A stretch of DNA of 64,000 bases from contig LLCB01000186.1 of NCBI GenBank assembly GCA_001414345.1, positions 52,888 through 116,887 on the forward strand, written 5' to 3'. Below are positions 46,200 through 57,990 of this stretch, one piece after another (positions within the stretch are counted from its first letter, which is position 1; each line of letters starts with the position of its first letter). The translations under genes were made by a program, and so were the position numbers. The stretch is from Hymenoscyphus infarciens (lineage: Eukaryota > Ascomycota > Leotiomycetes > Helotiales > Helotiaceae). The notes under the pieces were generated by a model. That model did no database searches, was not told where the DNA came from, and saw only the letters and a list, made by a program, of their open reading frames with translations.

Positions 46200-48320
46200 T
46201 TAACGTAGGCGGTAATTATAATTCTATTAGTTCTTAAGCTCCTTTTCTTACTCTTTAACCTTAGTCTTCTTAGACTTAAACTATATATTAATTATTACTT
46301 AGAATTATCGCTATTAGGTTTTATATAGAGCTCTCGAAAAGCACTTTTACTAGAAATATTAAGTATAGAAGTAATCTAGAGTGTTATTATACTACTTTAG
46401 TAATATATTAGCCTAGAGGAAAGGGTCTAAATCTAAGTATAGTCGATAGACTATTTAATCTTTAGTTATACTACTAGCTTTTATATATATAGCTTACTTT
46501 TTAGATAGGTATTTTCTTAGTAGTAATTCCTATTCGTTCTTAAATTCGAACTTTATACTATTAGCTTTTTTTAATAATAGTAATAGGTTCTTTTAGAAGT
46601 ATATAGTTATACGCTCTCTCTATTCTTTAAAGTCGTTTTAAAGTAGAGCGTGTACTTCTAGGAATAAGCTATTATACTATAATTAAGTATCTCCTTCTAT
46701 AGCTTATAGTAAGAGGGCTAATACTTAGCGGTCGTTGTAGCTTTAAATAAAGCTTTCTATCTAATTTAGCTATAAAGTAACTAGTGTAGTACTATTATAC
46801 TTTAGATTATAAGCTTTAAGGTATAGTACTCGTAGCTTATATTAGTCCTTTTAGGAATTATTTCAGTAATAGTTTTAATTAACTAGAGAATAACTATTCC
46901 TAGAGATAAGAGTTATAATAATTAAGCTATCTTAAAAGCAACTTAGAAGTACTTCGAAGTCCGCTTATAAGACTATAGATAAGGCTAGCTTTCTAGTATT
47001 TACAACCGCTTTAGCTTCTATATCTTAACACTTCTTAATATCTATTAGATCTAAGACATCTTTAGCGTCTTCTTTATTATTATTAGTAATCGTGCTAATT
47101 AGGAGTAGAAACTTATTTAATAGAGTAGAATTCTTTATTATAACGTATTTAATTAAAGTAGCGTCTTTTTACTATAGGTACTATATATATAGATCGTTAG
47201 ATAGCCCTTATCCTAGTACCTAGCTACCTTAGTCTTATTCTCTCTACTAATTCGATATATTATTACTTAATTATAAGAGGCTACTTTAGTCTTGTCCTTC
47301 TAGCTAATTTAATATATTATTACCTAAGTATAAGAGAGTAAGAAAGTACGAGGATTATACTTTGTTATAGATATGTCTAAAAAGGTTTTTTATACTAATC
47401 TAAGAAAGAGGAAAAGTAAAAAGGTTAACTTTAGAGGTAAGTATTTAGTTCAGTTTTATAGTCTCGAAGTCTTATAGAGCTTAGGTTATTACTACTAGTT
47501 TAGAGATTATAACGTTAAAATAAAAGGTATAAGTAGTAAAGGTACTCTTATTAAAAGTACTAGTAGTAAGTAGTAGTAGTACGCTATTTAAAGCTATAGA
47601 GGAAGCTAGAGAAGGTAATAATATTAGAATACTTTAAAAGGTTATAAAGACTAGATTATTAAGTCTTAAATAGTTAAAGAAGGTAGTTTTATCTCTAGTA
47701 CCTTCCTAAGTAGTAGTTGCTCTTACTTAAGGCGTCTTAAGATTAAGTACTTCCACTTCTAGGCTTCGAGAGCGACGAAGGAAAGAGGATAGAATTAAAT
47801 CCTAAGCTTCTATAATAGGTAAAGGTGTTAGGCTTACTATAATATCTAAGACTTCTAGGACTTCTAATACTTCTAGTACTTCTAAGGCTTCTAAGGCTTC
47901 TAGGGCTTTTAGTAAAGGTCTCTTAAATAGTAGAGTTAGCGCTTTTATAAATCTACTATTTATTCGATATTAACCGTTCTTATTATATGTTCTAATACTA
48001 AGAGATTTAATACTCTTATTTTTTAGTATATAGGTTATAGTCTATAGAGTAGAGCGAATTAAGGTATAGGAGAGTAGTGCTTTACGTCGTGTTTACTACT
48101 GATTAAGCTTCTTAAGAGACGGTTATACGCCTTATATAAGGTTATACTAGTATAGGCTAGTATTCGATTTAAGTATACGAGTATAAGATTATAGTAGAGG
48201 TAAGAAGTAGAAGTAAGAATTAGTAGATATACGATAGAGTGTATATAGAAGCGCGAAGGTTTATTATTTAATAGAGGCTTATCTAGAATCGAATTATAGT
48301 ATTACTACTATATTATAGAA
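46200..48320 (-). pseudogene. gag-like region of Element 2, decayed
   Basis: This interval follows the 5' LTR in element orientation. A minus-strand phase from about 47,920 to 47,360 is fairly coherent (for example FFNYLRLNNLVFITFQ) after a Leu-Glu-Val/Ala tripeptide repeat (47846-47915). An Asn/Gln-rich tail lies near its end (46086-46199). No Gag motif is recognisable after RIP; the assignment is by position. Confidence 0.35.
47846..47915 (-). repeat. 9-bp tandem repeat (Leu-Glu-Val/Ala)
   Basis: About eight units of TCTAGTACT/TCTAAGGCT on the top strand. On the minus strand they read as repeated Leu-Glu-Val and Leu-Glu-Ala. Confidence 0.75.
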
Positions 48321-48503
48321 TAGTTATATTAAACGTAGTTTTGTTATCTTACTTTAGTCGAGGCTTAAAAGAAAGGTAGATTTAATATAATTAATTATAG
48401 TATATAAAACGTCTAAAGAGAGAAGAGAGCATAAAGCGCTCGAAGCTATCTATAGGTTCCTCCGTCCATTAGCGCCAAGAGTCACGTGGTACACCCTACA
48501 ACA
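48321..48503 (-). repeat. 5' LTR of Element 2
   Basis: 183 bp. On the minus strand it starts TGTTGTAGGGTGTACCACGTG and aligns without gaps to 34764-34946. The outer end is less RIP-mutated than the inner end. Confidence 0.92.
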
Positions 48504-51500
48504 ATCTGGCAGGACCGGTGCTGCTGTCAATTTTACACCAGCTTCGAAATATAAATCCCCCTTTCCTAACTGCTAATTAAGAGATTTCCGGCAAATGTTT
48601 CTTATCCTATCCTCGTTTTGTTTACGTCGCGGAATCGTAGTCGGCACAACAGATGCTCCATGCTCGTGCTCGAGCCATCGCTAATTTTGCACAAGGCCAA
48701 TTTTGCCATACCTACTCAGGATTTATGGGAGCGAATTGCTAGTGGCTTCATCTTCACTCTCCGCTCTATAAGATGCGTCTTCAACTTTCAGGGGGGTACA
48801 AGTTTGACGGTCTTCGCTTGACCGATTGAAAGGGGAATATACGAGACTCGGCCGTTTTATTCTTTTGATTGATCCCCTAGCTCCAGTACAATTAAAGCTT
48901 TCATATGAACACTTGTAACTAATATTCAAGTACACAAGGAGTAATAAATAAAGCTCTTACGCTTTTGAGGATAATATTGAAGTTTTCCCATTCTTCAACG
49001 AAAGGATCGAGCTGATGCGAGTGCGAAAGAAAGAGAGGGACTTTAATTCTTTAGGATTCTTCCTAAACTAGGAGTGAGTGAATTGAGACTGTATATACTA
49101 CCTACCAAGCATCTTCGCGGCTTCGATAGAGGGGGGCTGTCATGTGACATCTCCAAGTTTTCACCTCGCTAAATGGGTATAATCTTCGGGGGTTTGTTTT
49201 GAACCACTCCCCTACCTAGGCTGGCAACACTTGCCAACGTCAGTGAGACCTACTAAGTGTTGTTGCAAATTACTGCAATGAGAAAGGACAATACTCTGTT
49301 GGCACCAGACATTACCTCGAAAGGAAAGAAGAAAGAACCCCGACATGAATTCAAAAACATAATCTGACTTTTTATAGTCGGAAATGCAGCGCTTTGTTCA
49401 TTCAAAGAATCGAGAGTATAAAGTCGCTCGTGCCCTTCAAATTGTCACGCCAGATTTACAGAACCACCAGATTTAGTTACTGAGCTGGAAAGGAACCAGC
49501 GGATATAGCACGGTCAACCAAAGGTTATGTGATGCAAATCTGAGTTAAGCGGGTTGAAAATAAGTGCTCCCTTCGAGTCTCTTTCCACTGTCTGAACAAC
49601 TACATTCCTTTATTCGCACCAAGCTCCGAACTAATGAAGTGCGCTGTGAGGCTCTGTACCAGCGTAATGCTTGAGGCGAAAGTTCACCACATACTGGACT
49701 TCTTAGAGCAGGAGTACCAAGGGTTTTCCTCCCAAGAATAAGCAACAACAAAATCATTTCCGTGTTTCTGTGCACTATAATTCGCAACAACGAGGTCTTT
49801 ACTAGGGAGCCGATACCTTTATAAAATTACACTTTCGCTACAGAAGAATAGTTGGGCTAAAAGAAGAAACAGTTGGGAAATTTGCTTGGAAAGATAAACG
49901 GCGTTTCCAATACTCTCCTACTCTTCTAACCACAATACAAGGGGAACAAACCTATCACTTTCTCCAAGGAGTTTGTCTGCTATTTCAGGTTTCAGGAGAC
50001 CATAGGTACCTGTAAGTTTTCATAGTATTCTCGCCATCTAGCTCTATAAGTCAAAAACGTTACTTGTTTGAACTCCGATCGTGAAATATGGCTTTCTTTG
50101 GACGGGTTTTGGAGTGAATACAGCTCTGATTCAACTCTGCTCCTTTCCCTCTTTCTTGAATTTTCCTTGTGGTATTTTCAAGAAGCTGAACGACTGAAGC
50201 AAGAAATACTTCACCGTAATTATGTAATAGTTTCCTTCGGACTTTAACTTGTTGTCCAAAAGGAAACATTTGTTCGTTGCTCTGAGATTCTCTTTACAAA
50301 ACCCCGGTACTCCTGGGGGGGAGGGGAGGGGAATGCGGTGATCTCAGCCATTGATCCCCAGTCACATGAAAACCTTTAGAGATTGGGAAAACAAATAATG
50401 TACATGAGACCATCAGGTGATGGGTGGTTTTATACTGATTTCGCGCGGAAAATACGAGCTGCTGGGATGAGATGAAGTGAAATCGAAAGAGATGAGAAAG
50501 AACAATCTCTTCAGTACATTGACCTGTATCAAATCCATCTTGACAAACCGTACTTGAGTGTGTCTAGAGTAGTAAAACTCTGGTTCATCTTTCCTCGTCC
50601 GCTTTGGTATTGACCATTCTTTCCACCTTGGCTGTCGCTGCCTTCTCTTCATCCACCTTGGGGTTGACTGTCTTCTCCCGCTTACTTATGGCTATACTGC
50701 TCCCCGTGTTAGCGTTGCTGATTCTGCTAAATTGCTTTTTGATAGACTAGAAGTGTAAATCCATCCATTTCTGGGATTTGTCTAGCCGTCGAAACCCGGT
50801 AGTAGTCGTCTGAAGGTGCCCTTCGCTAAACCGAAATCACACGCAGCTTTTTTCAATACTTCAAGCTCCGTAGAGTGTGCTGCCTGTATGGTCTGGAATG
50901 CTTTGACTTCTGGCATCAGTGAGGTTATAAGGCCGCACAATTTGTTTTCTCCTTCCACAAAAATCTCTCTTGAACTGTTTTCGGGGTTTCAATTACCACT
51001 GGCTCACTATTCCGACTAAAATCACTGGGTCTTCACATAATTTTAGAGGGCAAAAAACCCACCCAAAGACAGGGAAAGCGGCACAATGGGGAAAAAGAAC
51101 AGCCTGTTGTAACTTGTACAAGGCTCCAATTCCAGGAACCCATCTTACGCTACCAAGTGAATTATCTTTCTACTGCAAAGTGATCGAAACCTGGTGCACC
51201 CGAAACTTTAATCAATGTTTCCATCATATCATCGCTCCATCAATTACTTTCGAAATCTAAATCTGTGTCGAAATAAGCGAGAGCGTTCGAACTCATGTTT
51301 CAGGCGATCATCCACTAATAAGGTAAGTGAAGGTTTCTGTAAACAAAAGTCGAGCGCAATCGACTATTCTTCTGCGACAAAAGTATCTTCACTACATAGA
51401 AGTTCAACAAGAGACTCCCCTGGGCTTAGCGACTTTTGACATGTATTGTTGAGCAAGACACTTCACAGTCTAGTAACACTCTATTTAAGCAAGAAAAGTC

Positions 51501-52860
51501 CAACAAAACTTGGAATAGGCAGGAGGTCAATGCTCTTTGCTAGTGAATAGCAAAACTTGGAGTGACTCTTCAACGATTACCAAGAATCTTCAATCCAAGG
51601 TCAAAACCATTTGCAAATACCAATTACTCTCCAGCAATGCTTTGATTCACATTGTCATAGTGAATAAATATCATAGTCATGAAATATGTTTTTTCGAAGG
51701 AATAGAAACAACTTTCAAGGGCAACGATTTCCTCCTAAGGAACCAAGAGCAGTACATAAAACACGGACCAGAAAACTATCGGCTAAATTACTAAACCAGA
51801 CCTACTTCGATATTCTTACCTCCAGCCTCCAAGGTCAAGATACTAAGTTACTATCGAAATCCAATTCCCCGTCGAAACAAGCTAAGATTATTTCCATGAA
51901 TACAACGAGTTTAAAACAGAAAGACGTTAATCCGCAAAGCGAACTCGTGTACAGCCAACCTTCACCTTTAAGACCAAGTACTTTGGCTCCATAGAACCCC
52001 AAGAGGTTAAGCTCAGGTGTCTGAATCGTAGCGTGGCGCATACCAGGAAAGCATAAGAGCAATGTATCGTATTTAAGCAAAATACACTGATTCAAAAAAA
52101 GCTGTCAAAAGTAGATAGATAGAAGTATACTATAAAAAATGGATACCTACTTAGTATGACGTAGCCCGCCATTCCCATCGAGGTATGCATTAACGGACAA
52201 TAGCTAGATCTGACAAAGTATCTGGCCGAAGTTTACCTACCCAAGCTCTACGGGGACGGATGGATTGTCGGATTTTTGTACATGAGATACCGTCGCAAAA
52301 CCTTAATAAAATCATGACCAGAACCAGAAAATTTAGTTCCTTCGATCTAGTGAAAAAACAAGAGCTGATAGACCTCTTTGAAGTTTCTGTATATTTTTAC
52401 GAGTTTTCCTTAGTCCTAGAGAAGTCTTATAGTCGTAGGCGCTTATCAGCACAGAAATCCAAATATCCATCCGCCGTAGAGCCAAGGTCGTAACTAGCCT
52501 GAAGTGAAATGGTAAGAGCTTTCCCAGCATCGTTGAGAAGCTTTTTCTAGTCTGCAAGTTTTAAGCTACACTTTCCCGTGGGTTGGGACTAAATATATAT
52601 CCCTAATGTTCACTAAAAGTGGCACTCAAACAACAAAAAAAAACACAACAAATTTGACCAAAAGGCGTTCCAACCGCGGACAACCTCCCATGAGTACCTT
52701 CCCACTTCTTAGTCCACAAACTCACAGCTCACAAAAAGCACCAGAACGAAGTCGCGCCTCTATCGCTGAAACTCTCTTTGAAATAAAGCCTCTTATTCAA
52801 CCTCTCACTGTTAATTCTCAACTTCCTATTAAAAAGAAAAATTCATTTAAAGTCTAGAAT
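48504..52860. other. balanced-composition DNA without a recognised gene
   Basis: TpG and CpA are normal, in sharp contrast to both neighbours. Frames up to about 100 codons occur on both strands, but none has a recognisable domain or convincing splice structure. GTCGAA/TCGAAA words recur (near 50788, 51188, 51248, 51268, 51852, 51870). A G-run cluster at 50315-50331 could form a G-quadruplex. Likely a gene-poor accessory segment. Confidence 0.45.
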
Positions 52861-53264
52861 TTGTATCTATTCGATATGTTCAGACAGCATGTGTATACTT
52901 TCATATCCTTAATCTATATTATAATTACTCTCTCTATATAACCTCTATCTCTATTATAACTCTGTCTCTAAACTTCAACAACTACTCGTAAGTATATATT
53001 ATCTATTAAGAAACATCGAGTTAAGAATAAATAAACGTACTTTATATATATCACTTTAAACAAGTCTACTTTTAATAATTCCTCTAAACTAATCTTTAAA
53101 ATTCACTACTTAGAAAACAAAAAGTAAACTACGCGATAGAGTATAAAATAGGTTTTCTAGCTTTCTAAACTTCAAGTTCTCTCTTATTTTAACTAAAGCT
53201 AATTAAAATCTATCTATTTACTAACGCTCTTTCTATTACTACTAAGTTATATCTCTTAATAAGT
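52861..53264. other. RIP-mutated sequence left of the solo LTR
   Basis: AT-rich with few TpG/CpA from about 52,900. No element ends or coding similarity were identified. It continues on the other side of the solo LTR, which was inserted into it. Confidence 0.4.
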
Positions 53265-53269
53265 CGTAT

Positions 53270-53453
53270 TATAGTATAAGAGATAGATTATAGATTAGGA
53301 ACTTAGAGCTAGGTTCGATGAAATACGTGAAAGTAATCTCTTATATAGTGTAATAATAAACGTCTAAAGAGAAGAGGAGAGTACGAAGCACTCTCGTAAC
53401 TCTATATAGGTCTGTCTAGGCTACTAGTGCGGTCACGTGTCCTTCTTAGAACA
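53270..53453 (-). mobile_element. solo LTR of the Element 1 family
   Basis: The reverse complement of this 184-bp stretch aligns end to end with the Element 1 LTR: it starts TGTTCTAAGAAGGACACGTGAC, keeps TTTAGACGTTTATTA and ends in ACTATA. CGTAT occurs directly on both sides (53265-53269 and 53454-53458), a perfect 5-bp TSD. No polypurine tract or primer site flanks it. It is therefore the product of LTR-LTR recombination that removed a full element. Confidence 0.92.
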
Positions 53454-54013
53454 CGTATATAATATAAACTAATTTAATAATATTATAACTTTTAAAAAAA
53501 AAGAATTATATATAATATAATAATAAGTAAAGAGAAGAAGAGAGATAAAGAAGTTATAAATTATTATAATTAAATAAATATATAATCTAAGACCTCTATC
53601 TCTAATAAAACAGAAGAGAAGCTAAAATTTAAAAATGAACTAAGATATAATTTAAATTAGATTAGATTAATAACCTATAATTAATCTAATTATTAATTAA
53701 TAAGATATTAATTATAATATAATATATAACTAGTCTAGAGATCTTAGAGTATAAACTAAGTATTTAGTATAATATAATATTATAGTAGCGTTCTAGTATA
53801 CTAGAAGCTTAAGCGAGACTATCTAAGTAGCCTTTTTACTATATAACTTCTTTATTCTAAGTCTTAATAAATTAGCTATTAATTATTTACTAAGAAATAT
53901 ATAGTACTAATATATATAATTACTAGCTTAAAGAGCTAGAGCTTCTATATAGAGGAAGAGATAGAGAAAGAGAAGAAGGAAAGATTAAAAGAGAAAGTAG
54001 AGAAGAAGAAAGT
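53454..54013. other. RIP-mutated relic without identity
   Basis: Very AT-rich, no coding phase or terminal repeats recognised. Purine-rich (GA) tracts occur near 53950-54013, directly before the next LTR. Confidence 0.4.
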
Positions 54014-54369
54014 TATAATAGTACGAAATATATATAACTATAGAAGAGGTATATAAGAGTACGTTTAGCAGAATAACGTATGTAAATACTAGGCTCTGAT
54101 ATAGAAGAAAAGGCTAAACTAGCCTTTTCTGACTCTAGGAGTAGGCTACTATATATAAGAGGTTTTAGATAATATAAAAAGAGGTACGAAATCGAATAAC
54201 GATATACGTTAGCTAATATAAAAGTCTAAACTCTACGAAGTACGTCTAAAAGTCTAGACGGACGTATAGACGTACGTAACCTTTCTAAATTAGATAATAT
54301 AAAACAATAACTACTAAAACATAGTATATACTATATAATCTCGGCTATATAGAACAGTATACTATTATA
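54014..54369 (-). repeat. LTR copy A of the Element 3 family
   Basis: 356 bp, starting TATAATAGTACG and ending CTATTATA, the RIP-altered form of inverted ends TGTAATAG/CTATTACA. The first 95 or so bases and the last 25 match copy B at 56184. To its right lies CTCTCTTAAAAAAGACTCG, the complement of a polypurine tract, so this is a 3' LTR of a minus-oriented element. The middle differs in length from copy B. Confidence 0.7.
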
Positions 54370-56183
54370 TCTCTCTCTCTTAAAAAAGACTCGTCCTCGA
54401 GTCTATCTATCTTATTATTTAGAGCTAAATTAGAATAGTATAAGTATTATATTATTATATTATTATAAGTTAGTTAGAGTCTAAATTATAACTAACCTAG
54501 GTTCGAAGATACTTTATTTATCGTAATTTATTATAAGTAAGACAAGATATTAAGATAGGTTTTAAATCGTAACTATAAATACTTATAAAGAGACTTCGTT
54601 TCTAATCCTTTAATATTAAAAGTAAGTATTCGCGTCTACTAAAAGAGTATAGTCTAATCTATCTAATAGGTTAGAAAAAGTTCAAAGTTTAAAGTTTAAA
54701 AGTTTAAAAAGTTTAAAGATTAGAAGTAAATTTAAAGTAGAGTTAGAAGTCGTTTAGTTAAGAGGTAGTAATAACTTAGTTAAGAGCTTACTTTAAGAGC
54801 GTACTAATTTACATCTAATTTAAATTTAAATAAAAAAAGAGTATAGGTTTATAAAAGTTTAGAAAAAAGAATTTAAAACTTAAAGATAAATTTAAAATAG
54901 AGTTAGAAGTAAATATTAAGAGGTAACGTTATAGGTAATAGTAATATCTTAGTTAAAAGTTTACTTTAAGAGTATACTAATTCCTATCTAATTCAAAGAA
55001 TTTAAAAATAAAAAAAAAGAACTTCTAGTCTAGTTAGAAGTAAAAGAAAGTAGGAAAAAAGTTCAGAATATTCAAAAGCGAATTTAGAATAGAGTTAAAA
55101 GCGAATATTAAGAGGTAATATTATAAGTAATAGTAATATCTTAGTTAAGAGTTTACTTTAAGAGTATACTAATTCATATCTAATTTAAATTTAAATAAAA
55201 CATCTAGTCTACTAGATATAAAAGAAAGTATGTTCGTTTAAACTTAGATTAGTAGAAGTTTAAAGTAGAGTTAGATAGTACTTAGTTAAGAAATAGTAAT
55301 AACTTAGTTAAGAGCTTACTTCTAAGTTTCATTCTAATAGAGAGCGTATTTCAACTAATTCGTATCTAATTTAAAAAGTTCACTTAAAGAGTATAAGTCT
55401 AAAAAAGTTTAAAATAAAGTTAGAACTGAAAAATCAGTAATATTATAGATAATAGTAATAACTTAGCTAAGAGGTTACTATCCTTTTAAGAGCGTATAGA
55501 TTTATATTTAATTTAAAGAATTCAAATAAAAAGAAGTATAAGTTCATCTAAACTAAGGTTAATAAAGACTTAGAGTAAAGTCGGAAATGAAAAGTTAATA
55601 ATATTATAGATAGTAATAACTTAGCTAAGAGGTTATTATCTTTTTAAGAGTATACTAATTTATATCTAAGTTAAATTTAGATAAAAAAGAACTTCTAGCC
55701 TAGCTAGAAGTAAAAGAAAGTAAGAAAGAATATAAAGACTATAAGACTCTAATTAGAGTTAGTAGGGTTTTAACTAGTTAAAAACGAAGTTATTACTAAA
55801 GTTAAAAATATTATCTAAAGTCTAAGATAATAAAGAGAGTAGTTTTAGCTAGTTAAAAACAAAGTTATAGCTAAGTTATTAAAGTTAAAATTCTTATCTA
55901 AGTATTTAGAGATAATAAAAGAAGTAGTTTTAACTAATTAAAAGAGTTATTACTAAATTTTAAAATATTATTTAAGATTTAAGATAATAAAAAAAGAAGT
56001 AGTTTTAAATAGTTAAAGACGAAATTATTTCTAAAGTTATTAAAGTTAAAAATACTATTTAAAGTTTAAGATAATAAAAGAAGAGGTTTTAGCTAGTTAA
56101 AAGAGTTTATTACTAAATTTAAAAGAGTTTTACTATTCTAAGTTTAAGACTACAAAAAGAGATATAGTTTTAGATATAATAGT
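54370..56183. repeat. tandem-repeat internal region between LTR copies A and B
   Basis: Two decayed arrays fill most of it. Six units of about 150-190 bp start near 54741, 54901, 55093, 55269, 55418 and 55579, each beginning AGTTAGAA or similar and containing AACTTAGYTAAGAG. About five units of 74-85 bp start near 55768, 55842, 55927, 56002 and 56086, each with GTTTTARCTAGTTAAA and CTAAGATAATAAA. The second motif also occurs at about 61840 inside Element 3. No pol motif is present. Together with the flanking LTRs it may be a non-autonomous derivative. Confidence 0.6.
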
Positions 56184-56679
56184 TGTAATAGCACGAAATA
56201 CATATAACTATAGTAGAGGCATATAGAAGTGCGTATAGTAGAATGACGTATATAGATACTAGGCACTAATATAGAAGAAAACAATAACTGTCCCTCTACT
56301 ATACTAAATATGAACGTCTATATATAAGAAGGTTAGAAGCTTCTAAGTTCTAATAATAATAATAACCGAGCCCTGCCTAATATAGCTAATACTAAATAAT
56401 AAGAGCTGAAAAGCTAAATATATAACCTCTAATCTTTTAGAAAGCTAAATATATAACATCTGAACCTTAATCCCTTCTATATATAAATATTAGATATTAA
56501 TACCTTTAGTACTTCGCTTATATAAGTATCGGTTATTTGTAATCTCGGCTCTAGAGATATTAGAGGTATTAGTACTACTTAAAAGTATTAGTAGTTTTAC
56601 GAATACTGATAATTTAGAATAGTGCTATTATATAATAATCTAGCTATTATATAATAATCTAGAATAGTATACTATTATA
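56184..56679 (-). repeat. LTR copy B (3' LTR of Element 3)
   Basis: 496 bp, starting TGTAATAGCACGAAATACAT and ending CTATTATA. TCCTCTCTTCTTTAAAAAGA follows, the complement of a polypurine tract. A 19-bp duplication (TAGCTATTATATAATAATC) lies near its right end. Copy C at the window edge shares its start, so B and C flank Element 3. Confidence 0.75.
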
Positions 56680-57479
56680 TCCTCTCTTCTTTAAAAAGAC
56701 TCGTCTTAAGTCTTTAGTTAGTGATTAACATAGTATTAGATTAATTAGAGTATTATTTGTCTTTTTGTTATAAAGAATATAATTTGTCTTACTATTATAG
56801 TATCTAGTGGTTAAGGTGGGGTTAGTAGCTGGTGGTATTATCTTTTAAGAGCTAATCGCTCTTTGTTTACTACTATATACTATGTAATAATAGAATACGA
56901 ATAGAAGAGAAGCTAATAATTAGCTAGTAGGTAGAAAGTAGTACGCTACTATAGAGTTATCGTGTTCTTACTATTATTATATGTTATAATAGTAATTATT
57001 AAGTAATAAATAATAATCGTAAAGCGATAGCTATTATTATAAGTAGTATATTAGTAGGCGACTTTTCTACGATTCTAACTTCTCTTCTTCTTTTCTTTTT
57101 ATCTAAATAATATAAATAGTAAGAATACCTTCTAATTAGATATCTTCTTATATACTAACTTTTATCCTAGAATATATATATATATTATATATCTAAAAGT
57201 AAGTCTTTCTCTCCTTTATTAGGCCTAATTTAAGGCTAATCTAATATAGTAAAATGCCTCTCCTATATCCTCCTAGTACGCTTCTAGCTACCTACTAAGT
57301 CTACTACGTTTAGTACCTTTAGGTAAAATCTTAGAATAGAGATTATATATATACTTTTAAGAAGGCTAAGTTAAAGAAGTATAGGTACTATGTAGAGTAG
57401 AATACTATATATATCCTAGTAAGTTTAATCTCAAATATATACTAAATCTATTCTAACTTAGATAGTTGCTATAGTTTAT

Positions 57480-57990
57480 AAAGAAGGAGTTTAATAAGCT
57501 TAAGCTTAAAGAAGAGAAGAGAGAGATTAAGAAGGCTACTAAGGCCTTAGATAAGGTATTAGTTATTACTAGTATAGAAGTACTAAAGAATAGTTTAGAG
57601 GTATAGTTTACTCTTTTAGAGAAGACTTAAGCGCTTTACGCTAAGGTTATTATAAGTACCTCTTACTTATTAGAGTAGTTTTAGTTACTAATATTTAACA
57701 GTCCTTATACTATACTATAAAGGGTAAGACCTTTATCTAAACCTAGGTTTAGGTCCTCTTTAAAGCCTATCTAAAGAGTTTATAAGCGTTCTCTTCTAAG
57801 CTAGTTATAAGAGGTTATTAAGGTAAGAAGCGTACTTATAAGAAGGATATAGAGGAAGAGCTAATTTAGACTCCTTATACTCGAGAGAGTAGAGAGAAGG
57901 ATAATAAGTTAGAGGAAGAAGAGGCTATAGCCTAGAGAGAGTTAGTAGGCTTTATTTTAGTAGTAACTTAGTCTTAGTTCTTTACTTTAT
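57480..57990 (+). other. plus-strand coding-like stretch opposite to Element 3
   Basis: On the strand opposite to pol, two phases give Lys/Glu-rich text: KLKLKEEKREIKKATKALDK from about 57496, then, after a shift, KKRTYKKDIEEELIQTPY near 57830-57880. It could be the remnant of another element nested in the 3' region, or an antisense frame. RIP-mutated DNA gives spurious open text on both strands, so this is only a suspicion. Confidence 0.25.

Larger units (their letters stand above)
34764..48503 (-). mobile_element. Element 2: giant RIP-mutated Gypsy/chromovirus-type LTR retrotransposon
   Basis: 13,740 bp between two 183-bp direct repeats, in minus orientation: 5' LTR 48503-48321, 3' LTR 34946-34764. 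Pol reads on the minus strand from about 44.4 to 41.0 kb and is clearly homologous to that of Element 1. A further 6 kb after the chromodomain encodes the accessory protein shared with Element 1. A polypurine tract abuts the 3' LTR. No clean TSD is found: the flank is CAGGA on the left and ATCTG on the right, although CAGGA recurs 6 bases further right (48510-48514). The LTR sequence is related to that of Element 1 (CACGTG near the start, TTTAGACGTTT in the middle) but diverged, so this is a sister subfamily. Confidence 0.9.

Noticed and set aside
53270..53453. 5' LTR of a further full element
   Set aside because: No polypurine tract or primer site on either side, and a perfect TSD flanks the LTR itself, so it is solo.
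54741..56160. CRISPR-like or centromeric repeat array
   Set aside because: Units are long, degenerate and without regular unique spacers; they lie between LTRs of a eukaryotic retrotransposon family.
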